From positions 44,879-108,878 of the forward strand of contig CAYNSJ010000001.1 of assembly GCA_964399835.1 (NCBI GenBank): a stretch of DNA of 64,000 nucleotides. The letters are read 5' to 3'. This document shows positions 1-8,659 of the stretch, piece by piece. Source of the DNA: Methanosphaera sp964399835 (lineage in GTDB: Archaea; Methanobacteriota; Methanobacteria; Methanobacteriales; Methanobacteriaceae). The notes beneath the pieces were generated by a model. That model saw only the letters and a list, made by a program, of their open reading frames with translations, was not told the DNA's origin and did no database searches. Position 1 is the first letter of the stretch. Each line of letters begins with the position of its first letter. The translations under genes were made by a program, and so were the position numbers.

Positions 1-337
1 AACTCATAGAGCTGTAGCAACTAGTGTAACATTAGTAACAGGTCATGAAGATCCGGATAAAACTGAAAAACAAGTTAATTGGGATTATACTGCTGATACA
101 ATTGTTATATTTATGGGTGTAGGTTTACTAAAAAAATATGTTCCAAAAATATTAGAATACAGATCACCGGATACTCCAGTATGTGCAATACATAATGGAA
201 CAATGCCTGATCAAAAAATTGTTATGGGTACCTTGGCTGACATTACTGAAAAACGTATTACACCACCATCTTTAATAATAATTGGTGATGTAGTAAATAT
301 ATATAAAGAATGTTTAGACTTAAAGGAGAAAAAATAA
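1..337 (+). CDS. cobA: Uroporphyrinogen-III C-methyltransferase (SUMT), 3' part only
   Basis: The gene enters from the left edge; the reading frame begins at base 2 and ends with TAA at 335-337, giving about 111 C-terminal residues. The visible part begins THRAVATSVTLVTGHEDPDK, matching the conserved TGHEDP segment of SAM-dependent tetrapyrrole methylases, and ends with the usual PPSLIIIGDVV stretch. The family adds two methyl groups to uroporphyrinogen III to make precorrin-2, the branch point to cobamides, siroheme and F430. hemD starts three bases after the stop, so the enzyme is co-transcribed with the one that makes its substrate. The N-terminal half is outside the window. Confidence 0.9.
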   Translation, partial: THRAVATSVTLVTGHEDPDKTEKQVNWDYTADTIVIFMGVGLLKKYVPKILEYRSPDTPVCAIHNGTMPDQKIVMGTLADITEKRITPPSLIIIGDVVNIYKECLDLKEKK

Positions 338-340
338 ATA

Positions 341-1126
341 ATGACTGCTAATAATACTAACTTTAATAATAAAAAGATAGTAATAACACGTCCAATTGAG
401 AGATCTGAATCTTTAGCAAAAATAATAAGGGAATATAATGGGGATCCTATAATAATTCCTACATTGGAATTACATTTAGTAGAATCACCCGAATTAATAA
501 ATATTGTTGATAATATAAATACTTTTGATTGGATTATATTTACATCTCCAGCAGGAGTAGAATCTTTCTTTAATTTATGTGACTCTAAAAAATTGTCTTG
601 TAAAATTGCTGTAATTGGTGTTAAAACACAAGAAGAATTAGAAAAACATGGTTTAAGTCCAGATCTAGTTCCAGAAAAATTTACAGCAGAAGGTTTGTTA
701 AAATCTTTTAAATCAATTGATATTAAAGATAAAAAAATAGCTTTACCTCGTACATTAAGTGCTCGTAAAGTATTACCTGAAGGATTGGAGGAGTATGGTG
801 CTGAAGTTGTAATAGCTGAAGCATATACTAGTGGAATTCCTAAAGATAAAACAGATATGCTAAAATTAGTAGATATGATTTTAAATAAAGAAATAGATAT
901 TATAACATTTACAAGTCCTTTAACTGTATTAAATTTAATAGAATTAATTAAAGAAGAAAGAAAGGATGATCTTCAAACAATTCTTAATATATTAGGGGCA
1001 GATGTTATAATAGGATCAATTGGTCCAATAACTAGTAATGTATTATATGAATTTAATATTAAAACAGTTGAACCAGATAGATATACTGTAAAAAATATGA
1101 TTGAAGCATTACTTGAAACGATTTAA
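341..1126 (+). CDS. hemD: Uroporphyrinogen-III synthase
   Basis: This 261-residue protein has the usual length and pattern of HemD: NNKKIVITRP near the N-terminus, FDWIIFTSPAGVESFF around residues 63-77, and a second half with IDIITFTSPLTVLNL. The enzyme cyclises hydroxymethylbilane with inversion of ring D to give uroporphyrinogen III. The family is poorly conserved and has no strict catalytic motif, so the call rests on the two-lobe pattern and on its position directly behind SUMT, with a three-base gap. GGAG lies about ten bases before the ATG, inside the end of the upstream gene. Cytosolic. Confidence 0.9.
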   Translation: MTANNTNFNNKKIVITRPIERSESLAKIIREYNGDPIIIPTLELHLVESPELINIVDNINTFDWIIFTSPAGVESFFNLCDSKKLSCKIAVIGVKTQEELEKHGLSPDLVPEKFTAEGLLKSFKSIDIKDKKIALPRTLSARKVLPEGLEEYGAEVVIAEAYTSGIPKDKTDMLKLVDMILNKEIDIITFTSPLTVLNLIELIKEERKDDLQTILNILGADVIIGSIGPITSNVLYEFNIKTVEPDRYTVKNMIEALLETI

Positions 1127-1165
1127 TAATATTTTATTTATTTTTCTTAATAAGGAGGTATTGAA

Positions 1166-1447
1166 ATGGAAACGGTTGTATGGCCTGTTTATATAGATTC
1201 TAATTATTCTAGAGGAAATGGACGTAAATTAGCCTTAGAATATTGTGTTGATGATCCAAAAATACGAGAAATAAATTTTGCGGCTAAGAAACTAAAATTA
1301 GATCATAAAATGGAAGGGGGTAGTTCTTACCCTGGTTCTTGGTGGGAACGTTCTGGACGTGTAATCATTAACCGAGAAAATGTTACTAAACTAGAATTAT
1401 TAAAAAATATCTCTAAAATGATAAAAGCATCACGTGAGAGAAAATAA
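1166..1447 (+). CDS. srp19: Signal recognition particle 19 kDa subunit (SRP19)
   Basis: This 93-residue basic protein has the archaeal SRP19 features: METVVWPVYID at the start, SRGNGRKL in the first loop, and WWERSGRVII in the second half. SRP19 binds helices 6 and 8 of 7S RNA and organises it for SRP54 loading, so it acts in co-translational membrane targeting. The start is fixed by AAGGAGGT eight bases ahead of the ATG. The gene lies 39 bases after hemD on the same strand and could be read through from it. A T-rich run follows the stop. Length is normal for archaea. Confidence 0.92.
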   Translation: METVVWPVYIDSNYSRGNGRKLALEYCVDDPKIREINFAAKKLKLDHKMEGGSSYPGSWWERSGRVIINRENVTKLELLKNISKMIKASRERK

Positions 1448-1456
1448 AATAATTAA

Positions 1457-1471
1457 TTTTTTTCTTTTTTT
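1457..1471 (+). terminator. Oligo-T terminator after srp19
   Basis: Fourteen T residues interrupted by one C lie ten bases after the srp19 stop. Oligo-T runs of this kind are the normal archaeal RNA polymerase termination signal. No stem is visible. Confidence 0.5.
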
Positions 1472-1552
1472 GTAATGAAAAATTTTAATTTAACATATTT
1501 TATTGAATAATTAGGGCAATGACTTTTTTTAAATAGTGGGGTATTACAAGAT

Positions 1553-2995
1553 ATGAGTACGATTACTGAAAAAAATAATCAATTGGAATTTACAAAATCT
1601 AGAGATCAAATGGATCAATTGTTATTAAAAGCTAAAGAAAAAATATTAGAAGCTGAAGATATAACCATATATACTCATACAGATTGTGATGGTATAACTG
1701 CAGGTAGTATTCTTTCTTCAATAATGGATAAATTAGAAATATCTCATACAGTTGATTTTGTTGATATTAATGAGGTTCCTGATCTTACAAGTGACACTGA
1801 TCTTACAATATTTTCAGATCTTGGTTCTGGACAGGATATAACTAATGTATCTAAAAATAGTAATTCTTCAACTATAGTTTTAGATCATCATCCACCTATA
1901 AGAAAATTAGATTATTCCATGAATAATAATTTAATTGAAATTAATCCTAATTATTATGGATGGGATGGATCTTATACTATTTCTGGTGGTGGATTATCTT
2001 ATTTACTTGCTAAAACATTTTATTTTTATGATCTGAGTTGGATGGGAATATTAAGTGCTATTGGTGATATGCAAAATAGTATGACTGGTTGTTTAAGAGG
2101 ATTAAATACTGAAATCTTAAGTGATAGTAAAGAAGTAGGTAGTGTGGATTCAAATCAAGATCTTATATTGTATGGACGTCATACTAGACCATTATTTACA
2201 GCATTATCTTATTTTGGTGATGTGCATTTACCATTAACAAATAATCGTAATGAATGTATAATGTTTCTTGAAAACTTAGATATACCTGTAAAAAATAATC
2301 TTGGAAATGTAAGATATCTATGTGATTTATCTATGGATGAAAAAGGTCGTTTATTTAATGAATTGCTTAAAATGATGACTCGTGAAGTACCTGATCGTTA
2401 TGTTAAATATGTACCAAAACTTATATCTGGTGAAACATATGAATTTACCTTTGAAGATGAGTACACTACATATAAAGATGCTAGTGAATATAGTACAGTT
2501 ATAAATGCATGTGGTCGTAATAATCGACCTGAATTAGGTATGGAAGTTATAAAAGGTAATAGAGACTTAATAAATGATGAATTAACAACACTTGTAAAAG
2601 GACATAAAAGGTATTTAGCTGAAAATATGAATCGTGTTGAATCAGAAGGATCTGTTGAAATTTTAGATAATATTCAGTATTTTGATGGTACAGGTATTAA
2701 AGCTAGTGTAGTAGGTACTATAGCAGGGATGTTACTTAGTAATTATGATTGGCAAAAACCTATCATTGGATATACTCATATCGACAGTGATACTCCAGGT
2801 TATAAAGTTTCATTACGTTGTTCTAAACTATTAGGATATGATGGTATACATTTTGGTAATCTTGTACGTGATATCTCATCAAAATGTGGAGGATCTGGTG
2901 GAGGACATAGTGTAGCATGTGGAGCATATATTCCTGAAGAAAATATTGATAAATTTATTCAAACATTGAATAATTCAATTAAACTTAACAATTAA
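1553..2995 (+). CDS. RecJ-like DHH-family phosphoesterase/exonuclease
   Basis: The 480-residue protein carries the DHH phosphoesterase motifs: HTDCDG at residues 42-47, a Mn-binding aspartate in IFSDLGSG near 87-93, and DHH at 111-113. The C-terminal DHHA1 substrate-binding signature GGSGGGH is at 446-452. Archaeal homologues are RecJ/GAN-type single-strand nucleases linked to Cdc45-like roles at the replication fork and to RNA turnover; which activity applies here cannot be read from sequence. The gene stands alone after srp19, with a GGGGT purine run ahead of the ATG, and a perfect hairpin follows the stop. Confidence 0.82.
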   Translation: MSTITEKNNQLEFTKSRDQMDQLLLKAKEKILEAEDITIYTHTDCDGITAGSILSSIMDKLEISHTVDFVDINEVPDLTSDTDLTIFSDLGSGQDITNVSKNSNSSTIVLDHHPPIRKLDYSMNNNLIEINPNYYGWDGSYTISGGGLSYLLAKTFYFYDLSWMGILSAIGDMQNSMTGCLRGLNTEILSDSKEVGSVDSNQDLILYGRHTRPLFTALSYFGDVHLPLTNNRNECIMFLENLDIPVKNNLGNVRYLCDLSMDEKGRLFNELLKMMTREVPDRYVKYVPKLISGETYEFTFEDEYTTYKDASEYSTVINACGRNNRPELGMEVIKGNRDLINDELTTLVKGHKRYLAENMNRVESEGSVEILDNIQYFDGTGIKASVVGTIAGMLLSNYDWQKPIIGYTHIDSDTPGYKVSLRCSKLLGYDGIHFGNLVRDISSKCGGSGGGHSVACGAYIPEENIDKFIQTLNNSIKLNN

Positions 2996-3007
2996 ATAAA
3001 ATATTAT

Positions 3008-3034
3008 TTCTTATTTTTTTCAAATAAGAATTTT
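3008..3034 (+). terminator. Hairpin plus T run after the RecJ-like gene
   Basis: TTCTTATTT at 3008-3016 pairs perfectly with AAATAAGAA at 3022-3030 around a five-base loop, followed by TTTT. It begins 12 bases after the stop codon. It resembles an intrinsic terminator, but in archaea it may act as a 3'-end stabiliser. Confidence 0.5.
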
Positions 3035-3224
3035 ATTAATCTTTAAACGATTAAAATTAGCTTTTTTAAGTTATTAATCATAAAATTAATTAAAGATTAT
3101 TTTATTTAATATTGTAAACATTTAAATAAATAATTAATAAAATATATTTACTAGAGATAAAAACAAGTAAATTTGATATATTATTGTGATATTATATACG
3201 AACTAATGAGGAGATAAATATATT

Positions 3225-4016
3225 ATGCGAATTTTTAAAAATAAAGGAGAATTTACTAAATTCCAAATTCTTGCAAAAATTGCACAGCAACAACCACATC
3301 TTAAACAAAAAGATATAGCTGATGAATTAGGTATAACTGTACAAGCAGTATCAGAAAACATAAAATCATTAGTAAAAGAAGGTTATGTTGAAACTGGAAG
3401 TTCAACATTTAGATATAAAATTACTAAAGATGGTATAGACAAGGTTAAAACAGAAGCAGTTAACCTTAAATCCTATTCTGACATGGTACTAGATACTATG
3501 AATGGTTATAAATCAATATGGCCAGCAATTGCAGCAGAAGATTTACATCAAGGTGAACAAGTTTGGTTAAATATAGAAGATGGAATATTATATGCCGATA
3601 CAGAAGATAAATCAAGTGCATATGCTGAAGTATTTGCTGATGCATTAGAAGGTGAAGATGTAACACTTATTAATTTAGGTGGAGAAATTGAATTAGTGCC
3701 TAAAGATGTAGTCGTAGTTAAAATCCCACCAATAGCTGAAGGTGGATCAAAAGCATGTGATATGGATAAAATCCAAGAAATATACAGTCAAGAATTTGAT
3801 AGAATTGGTGTAATGGGTACAAGTTCAAGAGCAATAACTAATTTCTTAGATGTTTATCCTGACTTTGAATTTGCTACTGCAGAAGCTACATGTAATGCAG
3901 CAGAAAAAGGATTAAGAGTATTAGTATTTGCAGTAGGTAAAATGACTAATCGTATAAGTCAAAAATTAGAAGAAAAAGGTATAGTATATTGTATTGAAGA
4001 TGTTAAAAAATCATAA
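3225..4016 (+). CDS. Winged-helix transcriptional regulator with large C-terminal domain
   Basis: Residues 12-60 form a MarR/ArsR-like winged helix: a helix starting FQILAKIAQ, then KQKDIADELGITVQAVSENI as the recognition unit, then a wing ending in YKITKDGID. The remaining 200 residues form a domain of alternating strands and helices with IGVMGTSSRAITNFLDV and GLRVLVFAVGKMTNRI, which I read as a ligand- or effector-sensing domain of unknown specificity. Such proteins are common in Methanobacteriales. A strong ribosome site, GAGGAGAT, precedes the ATG. It is a single-gene unit with an AT-rich 229-base upstream region. Confidence 0.7.
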   Translation: MRIFKNKGEFTKFQILAKIAQQQPHLKQKDIADELGITVQAVSENIKSLVKEGYVETGSSTFRYKITKDGIDKVKTEAVNLKSYSDMVLDTMNGYKSIWPAIAAEDLHQGEQVWLNIEDGILYADTEDKSSAYAEVFADALEGEDVTLINLGGEIELVPKDVVVVKIPPIAEGGSKACDMDKIQEIYSQEFDRIGVMGTSSRAITNFLDVYPDFEFATAEATCNAAEKGLRVLVFAVGKMTNRISQKLEEKGIVYCIEDVKKS

Positions 4017-4163
4017 GATTTTTGATAATCATTTTCATCTTCCTCTCCTATCATTTAAATTTTTTTTAGGTTATTTTAATTTCAATATTATTATTTATTA
4101 ATGCACAAAAAATTTAAAAAAAGAATTGTTTTTTTGTTTATTTATATGTATTACTTTAAAAAA

Positions 4164-5048
4164 CTATTTTTTGTTATATTTAATACCTGTTGTATTGATT
4201 TTAGTAATAATACAATTGTCAATACTTGTATCTGGAGTATATGATAATGCAAATGCTGTATTTCCTAACATAGCCATTGATGCACCTATTGTCTCTTCAT
4301 TAAGTATAGTGATTATTTCGTTGAGTTCAGAATCTACAAGTTCTGTTTGTTGAGCAAACTGCCAAGATAATTTTATAAAATTTGAAACATTAGGATTCTT
4401 TAATAAACGATTAAGTAATTTATTACCACTAGTATTAATTTTGTTTTTATGAATTGGATCATCAATAATATTACTAGTACTCAATAAACCAATTGTTTTT
4501 GTAATAACATATATAGGTCTATTTAATTGAATTTTATCAATAATACCAAAACATGGAGAACCTTCATGTAATCGTAGTACACAACCTCCATAAACTTCTG
4601 ATATTACATCACCTAATCCACTTGATTGTGAGATTTCAGCACGATGAGCAATATCACCAGCAACACTATATGTAATGTTAATACCTAATAAATAAGGTAA
4701 TGTAAAACTAATACCTAAAGAAAAACTAGCACTAGTACCAAAACCTGCCCCAATAGGTAAATTAGTATCATGGTTAATAAAAATATCATATTTTGATAAA
4801 TCAATATTAAATTCTTTAGAAATTAATAGTACTGTAACTTTACTAATAGTATTTAATTTATCTTCTTTTCCATTTACTGTAATAATTAATTTTCCTGTTC
4901 CAGGTTTAACTTTTGTCTCTGTTACAACGCCTTCATCTAATGTAATACCTGCACCACGTGACCCTTTTAATGAAGGATCTTTATTGTCAATGATTTCAAA
5001 AAATCCAGTAATATGTCCAGGTACAAAAATACTTAGTTTATTAATCAT
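4164..5048 (-). CDS. Pantoate kinase (archaeal CoA pathway)
   Basis: This 294-residue GHMP-superfamily kinase has the glycine-rich ATP loop PIGAGFGTSAS at residues 98-108 and the archaeal pantoate kinase start FVPGHITGFFEI. Archaea make 4'-phosphopantothenate through pantoate kinase and phosphopantothenate synthetase instead of PanC and PanK, so this enzyme feeds CoA synthesis. The second half has the expected DVISEVYGG segment. The partner synthetase is not in the window. The gene is convergent with the upstream regulator, about 150 bases apart, and stands alone. No clear Shine-Dalgarno precedes the ATG, and GTGAAAT is the only candidate. Confidence 0.85.
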   Translation of the reverse strand: MINKLSIFVPGHITGFFEIIDNKDPSLKGSRGAGITLDEGVVTETKVKPGTGKLIITVNGKEDKLNTISKVTVLLISKEFNIDLSKYDIFINHDTNLPIGAGFGTSASFSLGISFTLPYLLGINITYSVAGDIAHRAEISQSSGLGDVISEVYGGCVLRLHEGSPCFGIIDKIQLNRPIYVITKTIGLLSTSNIIDDPIHKNKINTSGNKLLNRLLKNPNVSNFIKLSWQFAQQTELVDSELNEIITILNEETIGASMAMLGNTAFALSYTPDTSIDNCIITKINTTGIKYNKK

Positions 5049-5161
5049 GTAATTATTTATATTATTTCACATTCATAAATTAAATTATAATAAGTAAAAA
5101 TAATTAAAAAAAATATCAACAAAAAATTATTATAAATTATTACCGAGGAGTTAAAAAAATA

Positions 5162-5833
5162 ATGGCAGAGAATAAAAGAATAGATTTACATATGCATAGC
5201 TTATTTAGTGATGGTGAATTATTACCTTCTGAAATGGCAAGACGTGCAGATGTATTAGGTCATAAAGCAATAGCAATAACAGATCATGTAGATTCATCAA
5301 ATATTGAAATAGCTTCAAAAATAGCAGAAACAGTCAATGATATAAGAGACAATTGGGATATAGAAGTAATTCCGGGAGTAGAAATAACTCATGTTCCTAT
5401 AGAAATTATAGATAAATTAGCTAATAAAGCTAGAAATTATGGTGCAGAAATAATTGTAGTTCATGGTGAAACAATAGTAGAACCTGTAAGGCCAGGAACA
5501 AATCTTAAATCTGCAGAATGTCCTGAAGTTGATGTTTTAGGACATCCAGGATTAATAACTCCTGATGAGGTGCAAAAAGCTATTGATAATGATGTAGCAT
5601 TAGAAATAAGTGCAAGAAAAGGACATTGTTTAGGAAATGGTCATGTAGCAAAATTAGGATTAGAATTAGGAGCAACATTAGTTCTTGATACAGATACTCA
5701 TGCACCTGAAGATATGATAAATTATGAACTAGCTGAAAGAATTGCTAGAGGTGCTGAGATACCAGAAAAAGAAATTGAAAAAGTATTAAAAGACAATCCT
5801 GAAAGAATTCTTAAGAAAAAAGGTATTTTATAG
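5162..5833 (+). CDS. PHP-domain phosphoesterase (histidinol-phosphatase-like)
   Basis: The 223-residue protein is one PHP domain with the metal-binding motifs in order: DLHMHSLFSDG at 8-18, ITDHVD near 40, PGVEIT, VVHGET, and DTDTH at 176-180. PHP enzymes use a trinuclear metal centre to cleave phosphoesters. Short archaeal forms are usually named histidinol-phosphatase-like, but the substrate is not evident. The start is set by CGAGGAGT ahead of the ATG. A hairpin with a long T run overlaps the stop codon and separates it from the convergent arfC. Confidence 0.78.
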   Translation: MAENKRIDLHMHSLFSDGELLPSEMARRADVLGHKAIAITDHVDSSNIEIASKIAETVNDIRDNWDIEVIPGVEITHVPIEIIDKLANKARNYGAEIIVVHGETIVEPVRPGTNLKSAECPEVDVLGHPGLITPDEVQKAIDNDVALEISARKGHCLGNGHVAKLGLELGATLVLDTDTHAPEDMINYELAERIARGAEIPEKEIEKVLKDNPERILKKKGIL

Positions 5834-5862
5834 ATAAATTATTATCTATTTTATTTTTTTTT
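5831..5862 (+). terminator. Intrinsic-type terminator of the PHP gene
   Basis: TAGATAA at 5831-5837, which includes the stop codon, pairs perfectly with TTATCTA at 5842-5848 around a four-base loop. TTTTATTTTTTTTT follows. It sits between convergent genes and may serve both. Confidence 0.65.
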
Positions 5863-5869
5863 ATGAAAC

Positions 5870-6520
5870 TTAATATTTAACACTATACTCTAATACAATA
5901 TCTTCATTAAGAGTATAAAAATTATCTAATTTTAAACTAATACAATTATTTATATTAAATCCATCACCATCTACAAATGTATTTGAGTGTTTACCACCTA
6001 AAATCATAGGTCCAATACATATAGATACTTTATCAATTAATTCATAGTTAAACATAGAATAGTTAAGTGTAGCCCCACCTTCAAGTAGTATTGTTTTAAT
6101 ACCTTTATTATACAATATATTCATTAAATTTACTAAATCAACTTTATCTTCTCCAGAAACTATTATTTCACATTTATCATTTAGTTTTTTTATATTATTT
6201 ATTGGAGCTTTTTTAGAAACGGCAATGATTGTATGGGCATTACTATCTAAACAACGAGAATCACAAGGAGTACGTGCACGACTATCTATAATTATTCTTA
6301 CAGGATTATCTTTTTTATTTGCATTAATTTTATGAACAGTTAATCTAGGATCATCTGTTAAAATAGTATTAATACCAACCATTATAGCATCAGATTCTTT
6401 TCTTATTTTATGTACACGTTCTAAATCTTTTTGATTAGAAATATTCATATTTCCTTTTTCTGGAGCAATTTTACCATCTACTGTCATAGCAGCATTTAAT
6501 AAAACAAAAGGTTTATTCAT
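5870..6520 (-). CDS. arfC: 2,5-diamino-6-ribosylamino-pyrimidinone 5'-phosphate reductase
   Basis: The 216-residue protein belongs to the RibD C-terminal reductase family: LNAAMTVDGKIAP near the start, IMVGINTILTDDPRLTVH around residues 50-67, VRIIIDSRARTP, and KTILLEGGATLNYSMF. In archaea this NADPH-dependent step reduces the ribosyl side chain to ribityl in riboflavin and F420 precursor synthesis. The ATG at 6520 is chosen over one 21 bases upstream because GGAGTGAT lies six bases ahead of it and the N-terminus then matches the family. arfB, an earlier step, is at 14.2 kb. Confidence 0.88.
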   Translation of the reverse strand: MNKPFVLLNAAMTVDGKIAPEKGNMNISNQKDLERVHKIRKESDAIMVGINTILTDDPRLTVHKINANKKDNPVRIIIDSRARTPCDSRCLDSNAHTIIAVSKKAPINNIKKLNDKCEIIVSGEDKVDLVNLMNILYNKGIKTILLEGGATLNYSMFNYELIDKVSICIGPMILGGKHSNTFVDGDGFNINNCISLKLDNFYTLNEDIVLEYSVKY

Positions 6521-6533
6521 ATTATCACTCCAT

Positions 6534-6914
6534 CTAATCATAGTTTAATTTAAGATTTCTTAATGTATTAACTATTTTTTCTCCATTACGTACTGCATTT
6601 ATTAAAACTTCTTTAAATCCTTCAATTATATAATTATCATGTTTAATAATCCATAAAATCAAGTCAGGATTGTTTGTTAATGATAAATCTTCAAATAATA
6701 TTTCTTCGGGATTATCTTCTGTAGAAATAGAAAGATGTTTTTCTCCATTAATTTCTCTCACGTGAATTGTAAAAATAGTTTCATCTTTTATACTAAAATA
6801 ATCATTTGGTTCGGCAATATCTTGTACAGATTTTTCAATTTCTAAAAGATCTGATTTTATTTTAGTTTCATATTCTTTTCTTTTTTGTATATAAAGTTTT
6901 ATCATATCATCCAT
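6534..6914 (-). CDS. Conserved hypothetical protein, acidic, 126 residues
   Basis: I do not recognise this protein. It is hydrophilic, with a likely coiled N-terminal helix (residues 5-35, rich in K and E), a middle of short strands, and a C-terminal helix with GFKEVLINAVRNGEKIVNTL. There is no signal peptide, membrane segment or cysteine motif. It ends 13 bases before the arfC start, so the two are probably co-transcribed. GAGG lies eight bases before the first ATG, which supports that start. A cytosolic accessory protein is likely; nothing specific can be said of its function. Confidence 0.7.
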   Translation of the reverse strand: MDDMIKLYIQKRKEYETKIKSDLLEIEKSVQDIAEPNDYFSIKDETIFTIHVREINGEKHLSISTEDNPEEILFEDLSLTNNPDLILWIIKHDNYIIEGFKEVLINAVRNGEKIVNTLRNLKLNYD

Positions 6915-7022
6915 ATTTTATGCCTCATAGTTTTTTTTATAATTAATGATTAATTGATTTTTAAATATAATAAATATTAAAAAAAAGTTTATTGAAGAAA
7001 GTATAAAAGTAATTAGAATTGG

Positions 7023-7781
7023 TTATAAATTAAATACTGTTTTAGCATTTTTTTCTGTTTCATATTCAATTTCATCAAAATCTATATTTTTGGTTCTTTC
7101 GATACGTTCTATAGTTTGTCTTATATTTTTAGGTTGATTATTTTCATCTTTTATAGGTGATAAATAAGGACTATCTGTTTCTGTAAGCATGTTACTAAGT
7201 GGTACTTTTTTTATATTTTTCTTATGCTTTTTAGATCTTATAGAATTTGTTGCAAATGAAATATAATATCCATAATCTACTGCTTCAAGTGCTGTTTCTT
7301 TATCTCCACTAAAACAGTGAAATACAACATTAGGAATTTCAGTATATTTTTTAACAACATTTAACCCTTGTTTTTCAGCATCACGCACATGTAATAATAT
7401 AGGCATATCATATTCTGTTGCAACAGTTAATAATCGTTCAAATATGGCATGTTGTCTTTTAAGATCTTGTTCAGAACGTTCTTCTGAGAAATCTAATCCA
7501 ATTTCACCAATTGCTTGTATGTTATCAAGATTATCAATGATCTGATTTATTGTTTTATCTATAGTTTCTTTATTATCTGTCATTGTATATACAGGATGGT
7601 AACCCATAGTAGTTTTAATAAATCCTTTATGTTTTTTAGTTAGTTCCAATGATTTTTCATTACTTTTATAATCTGCTCCAGAGTCTATAATATACTTAAA
7701 TTCTTCTTTACTATTTTTAATTATATCTTCTCTTGTATCATCAAACTCTGGGAAATTTAAATGACAATGCACATCTATCAA
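7023..7781 (-). CDS. tatD: TatD-family metal-dependent hydrolase/DNase
   Basis: The 252-residue TIM-barrel protein has the TatD motifs: MIDVHCHLNFPEFDD at the start (metal HxH), AIGEIGLDF near residue 92, PILLHVRDAE around 126-135, VVFHCFSGD, and LTETDSPYLSP near 195-205. TatD proteins are Mg-dependent 3'-5' exonucleases implicated in DNA repair. All predicted ligands are present and the length is typical. The start lies 20 bases beyond the end of uppS on the same strand, so the two form a likely operon with uppS first. GGAGGTATAAT lies just upstream of the ATG. Confidence 0.88.
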   Translation of the reverse strand: MIDVHCHLNFPEFDDTREDIIKNSKEEFKYIIDSGADYKSNEKSLELTKKHKGFIKTTMGYHPVYTMTDNKETIDKTINQIIDNLDNIQAIGEIGLDFSEERSEQDLKRQHAIFERLLTVATEYDMPILLHVRDAEKQGLNVVKKYTEIPNVVFHCFSGDKETALEAVDYGYYISFATNSIRSKKHKKNIKKVPLSNMLTETDSPYLSPIKDENNQPKNIRQTIERIERTKNIDFDEIEYETEKNAKTVFNL

Positions 7782-7801
7782 TATTATACCTCCATAATAT
7801 T

Positions 7802-8569
7802 TTATTTTCCAAATCTTCGTTGACGTTCAGTATATGATCGAATTGCTCTTAAAAAATCAACTTTTCTTAATTCTGGCCATAAACTATCAGTAAAGTATAA
7901 TTCAGAGTATGATGATTGCCATAATAGAAATCCACTTAAACGTTCTTCTCCACTAGTTCTTATTACTAAATTAGGATCGTCTAAACCTTTTGTATATAAA
8001 TTTTCATTAATTAAATCTTCATTAATATCTTCTGGTTGAAGTTTTCCTTCTTTAACTTCTTTAGCTAGTTTTCTAAATGCATCCACAATTTCTATTCTGC
8101 CATCGTATCCCATTGCTATATTTACTAATCTTTTATCATAGTTTTCTGTTGATTTTTCTGCTTCTTTGATAGCTTTTCGAACATTTTCGGGGAATAAATC
8201 TAATTTTCCAACAGCTTTTAATTTCACGTGGTTTTTGTGTATTTTTTCATTTGTACTTATGCTTTTAAAACTGTCTACAAATAAATTCATTAGATCTTTT
8301 ACTTCTTCATCTGATCTTTTAAAATTTTCTGTTGAAAAAGCATATACTGTAACTATATCTATACCTAAATCTATACACCATTCTAACACATTTTCTAACG
8401 TATCTACACCACGTTTATGTCCTTCTATAGGGTTCATATTTCCTTGTATTTTAGAATAACGTCTATTTCCATCCATGATTATTGCTACGTGTTTTGGCAT
8501 GTTCTTTTTGTCAAGTCCTTTTGAGATATACCATTCATAAATGGAATATAATGGTTGTAGTAATGTCAT
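7802..8569 (-). CDS. uppS: Polyprenyl diphosphate synthase (undecaprenyl/archaeal Z-type)
   Basis: The 255-residue cis-prenyltransferase has the catalytic IIMDGNRR at 30-37, VTVYAFSTENFKR, VNIAMGYDGR and the C-terminal DPNLVIRTSGEERLSGFLLWQ and SYTERQRRFG. The N-terminal extension with YEWYISKGL is typical of archaeal enzymes, which start from geranylgeranyl diphosphate and make the long lipid carrier for pseudomurein and glycan export. It acts at the membrane. The gene precedes tatD by 20 bases on the same strand. The catalytic Asp and all arginines of the diphosphate site are present. Confidence 0.92.
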   Translation of the reverse strand: MTLLQPLYSIYEWYISKGLDKKNMPKHVAIIMDGNRRYSKIQGNMNPIEGHKRGVDTLENVLEWCIDLGIDIVTVYAFSTENFKRSDEEVKDLMNLFVDSFKSISTNEKIHKNHVKLKAVGKLDLFPENVRKAIKEAEKSTENYDKRLVNIAMGYDGRIEIVDAFRKLAKEVKEGKLQPEDINEDLINENLYTKGLDDPNLVIRTSGEERLSGFLLWQSSYSELYFTDSLWPELRKVDFLRAIRSYTERQRRFGK

Positions 8570-8659
8570 TTTTTTAGATCCCCTATAACTATATTATAGT
8601 ATATGTCCTTTATTATATATTAAAAGAATTAATTTAGTATATACACTAAATTTACGATG

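Noticed and set aside
4126..4353. Hydrophobic 75-codon frame on the plus strand
   Set aside because: It overlaps the 3' end of pantoate kinase on the other strand, and its hydrophobic look comes from T-rich antisense sequence.
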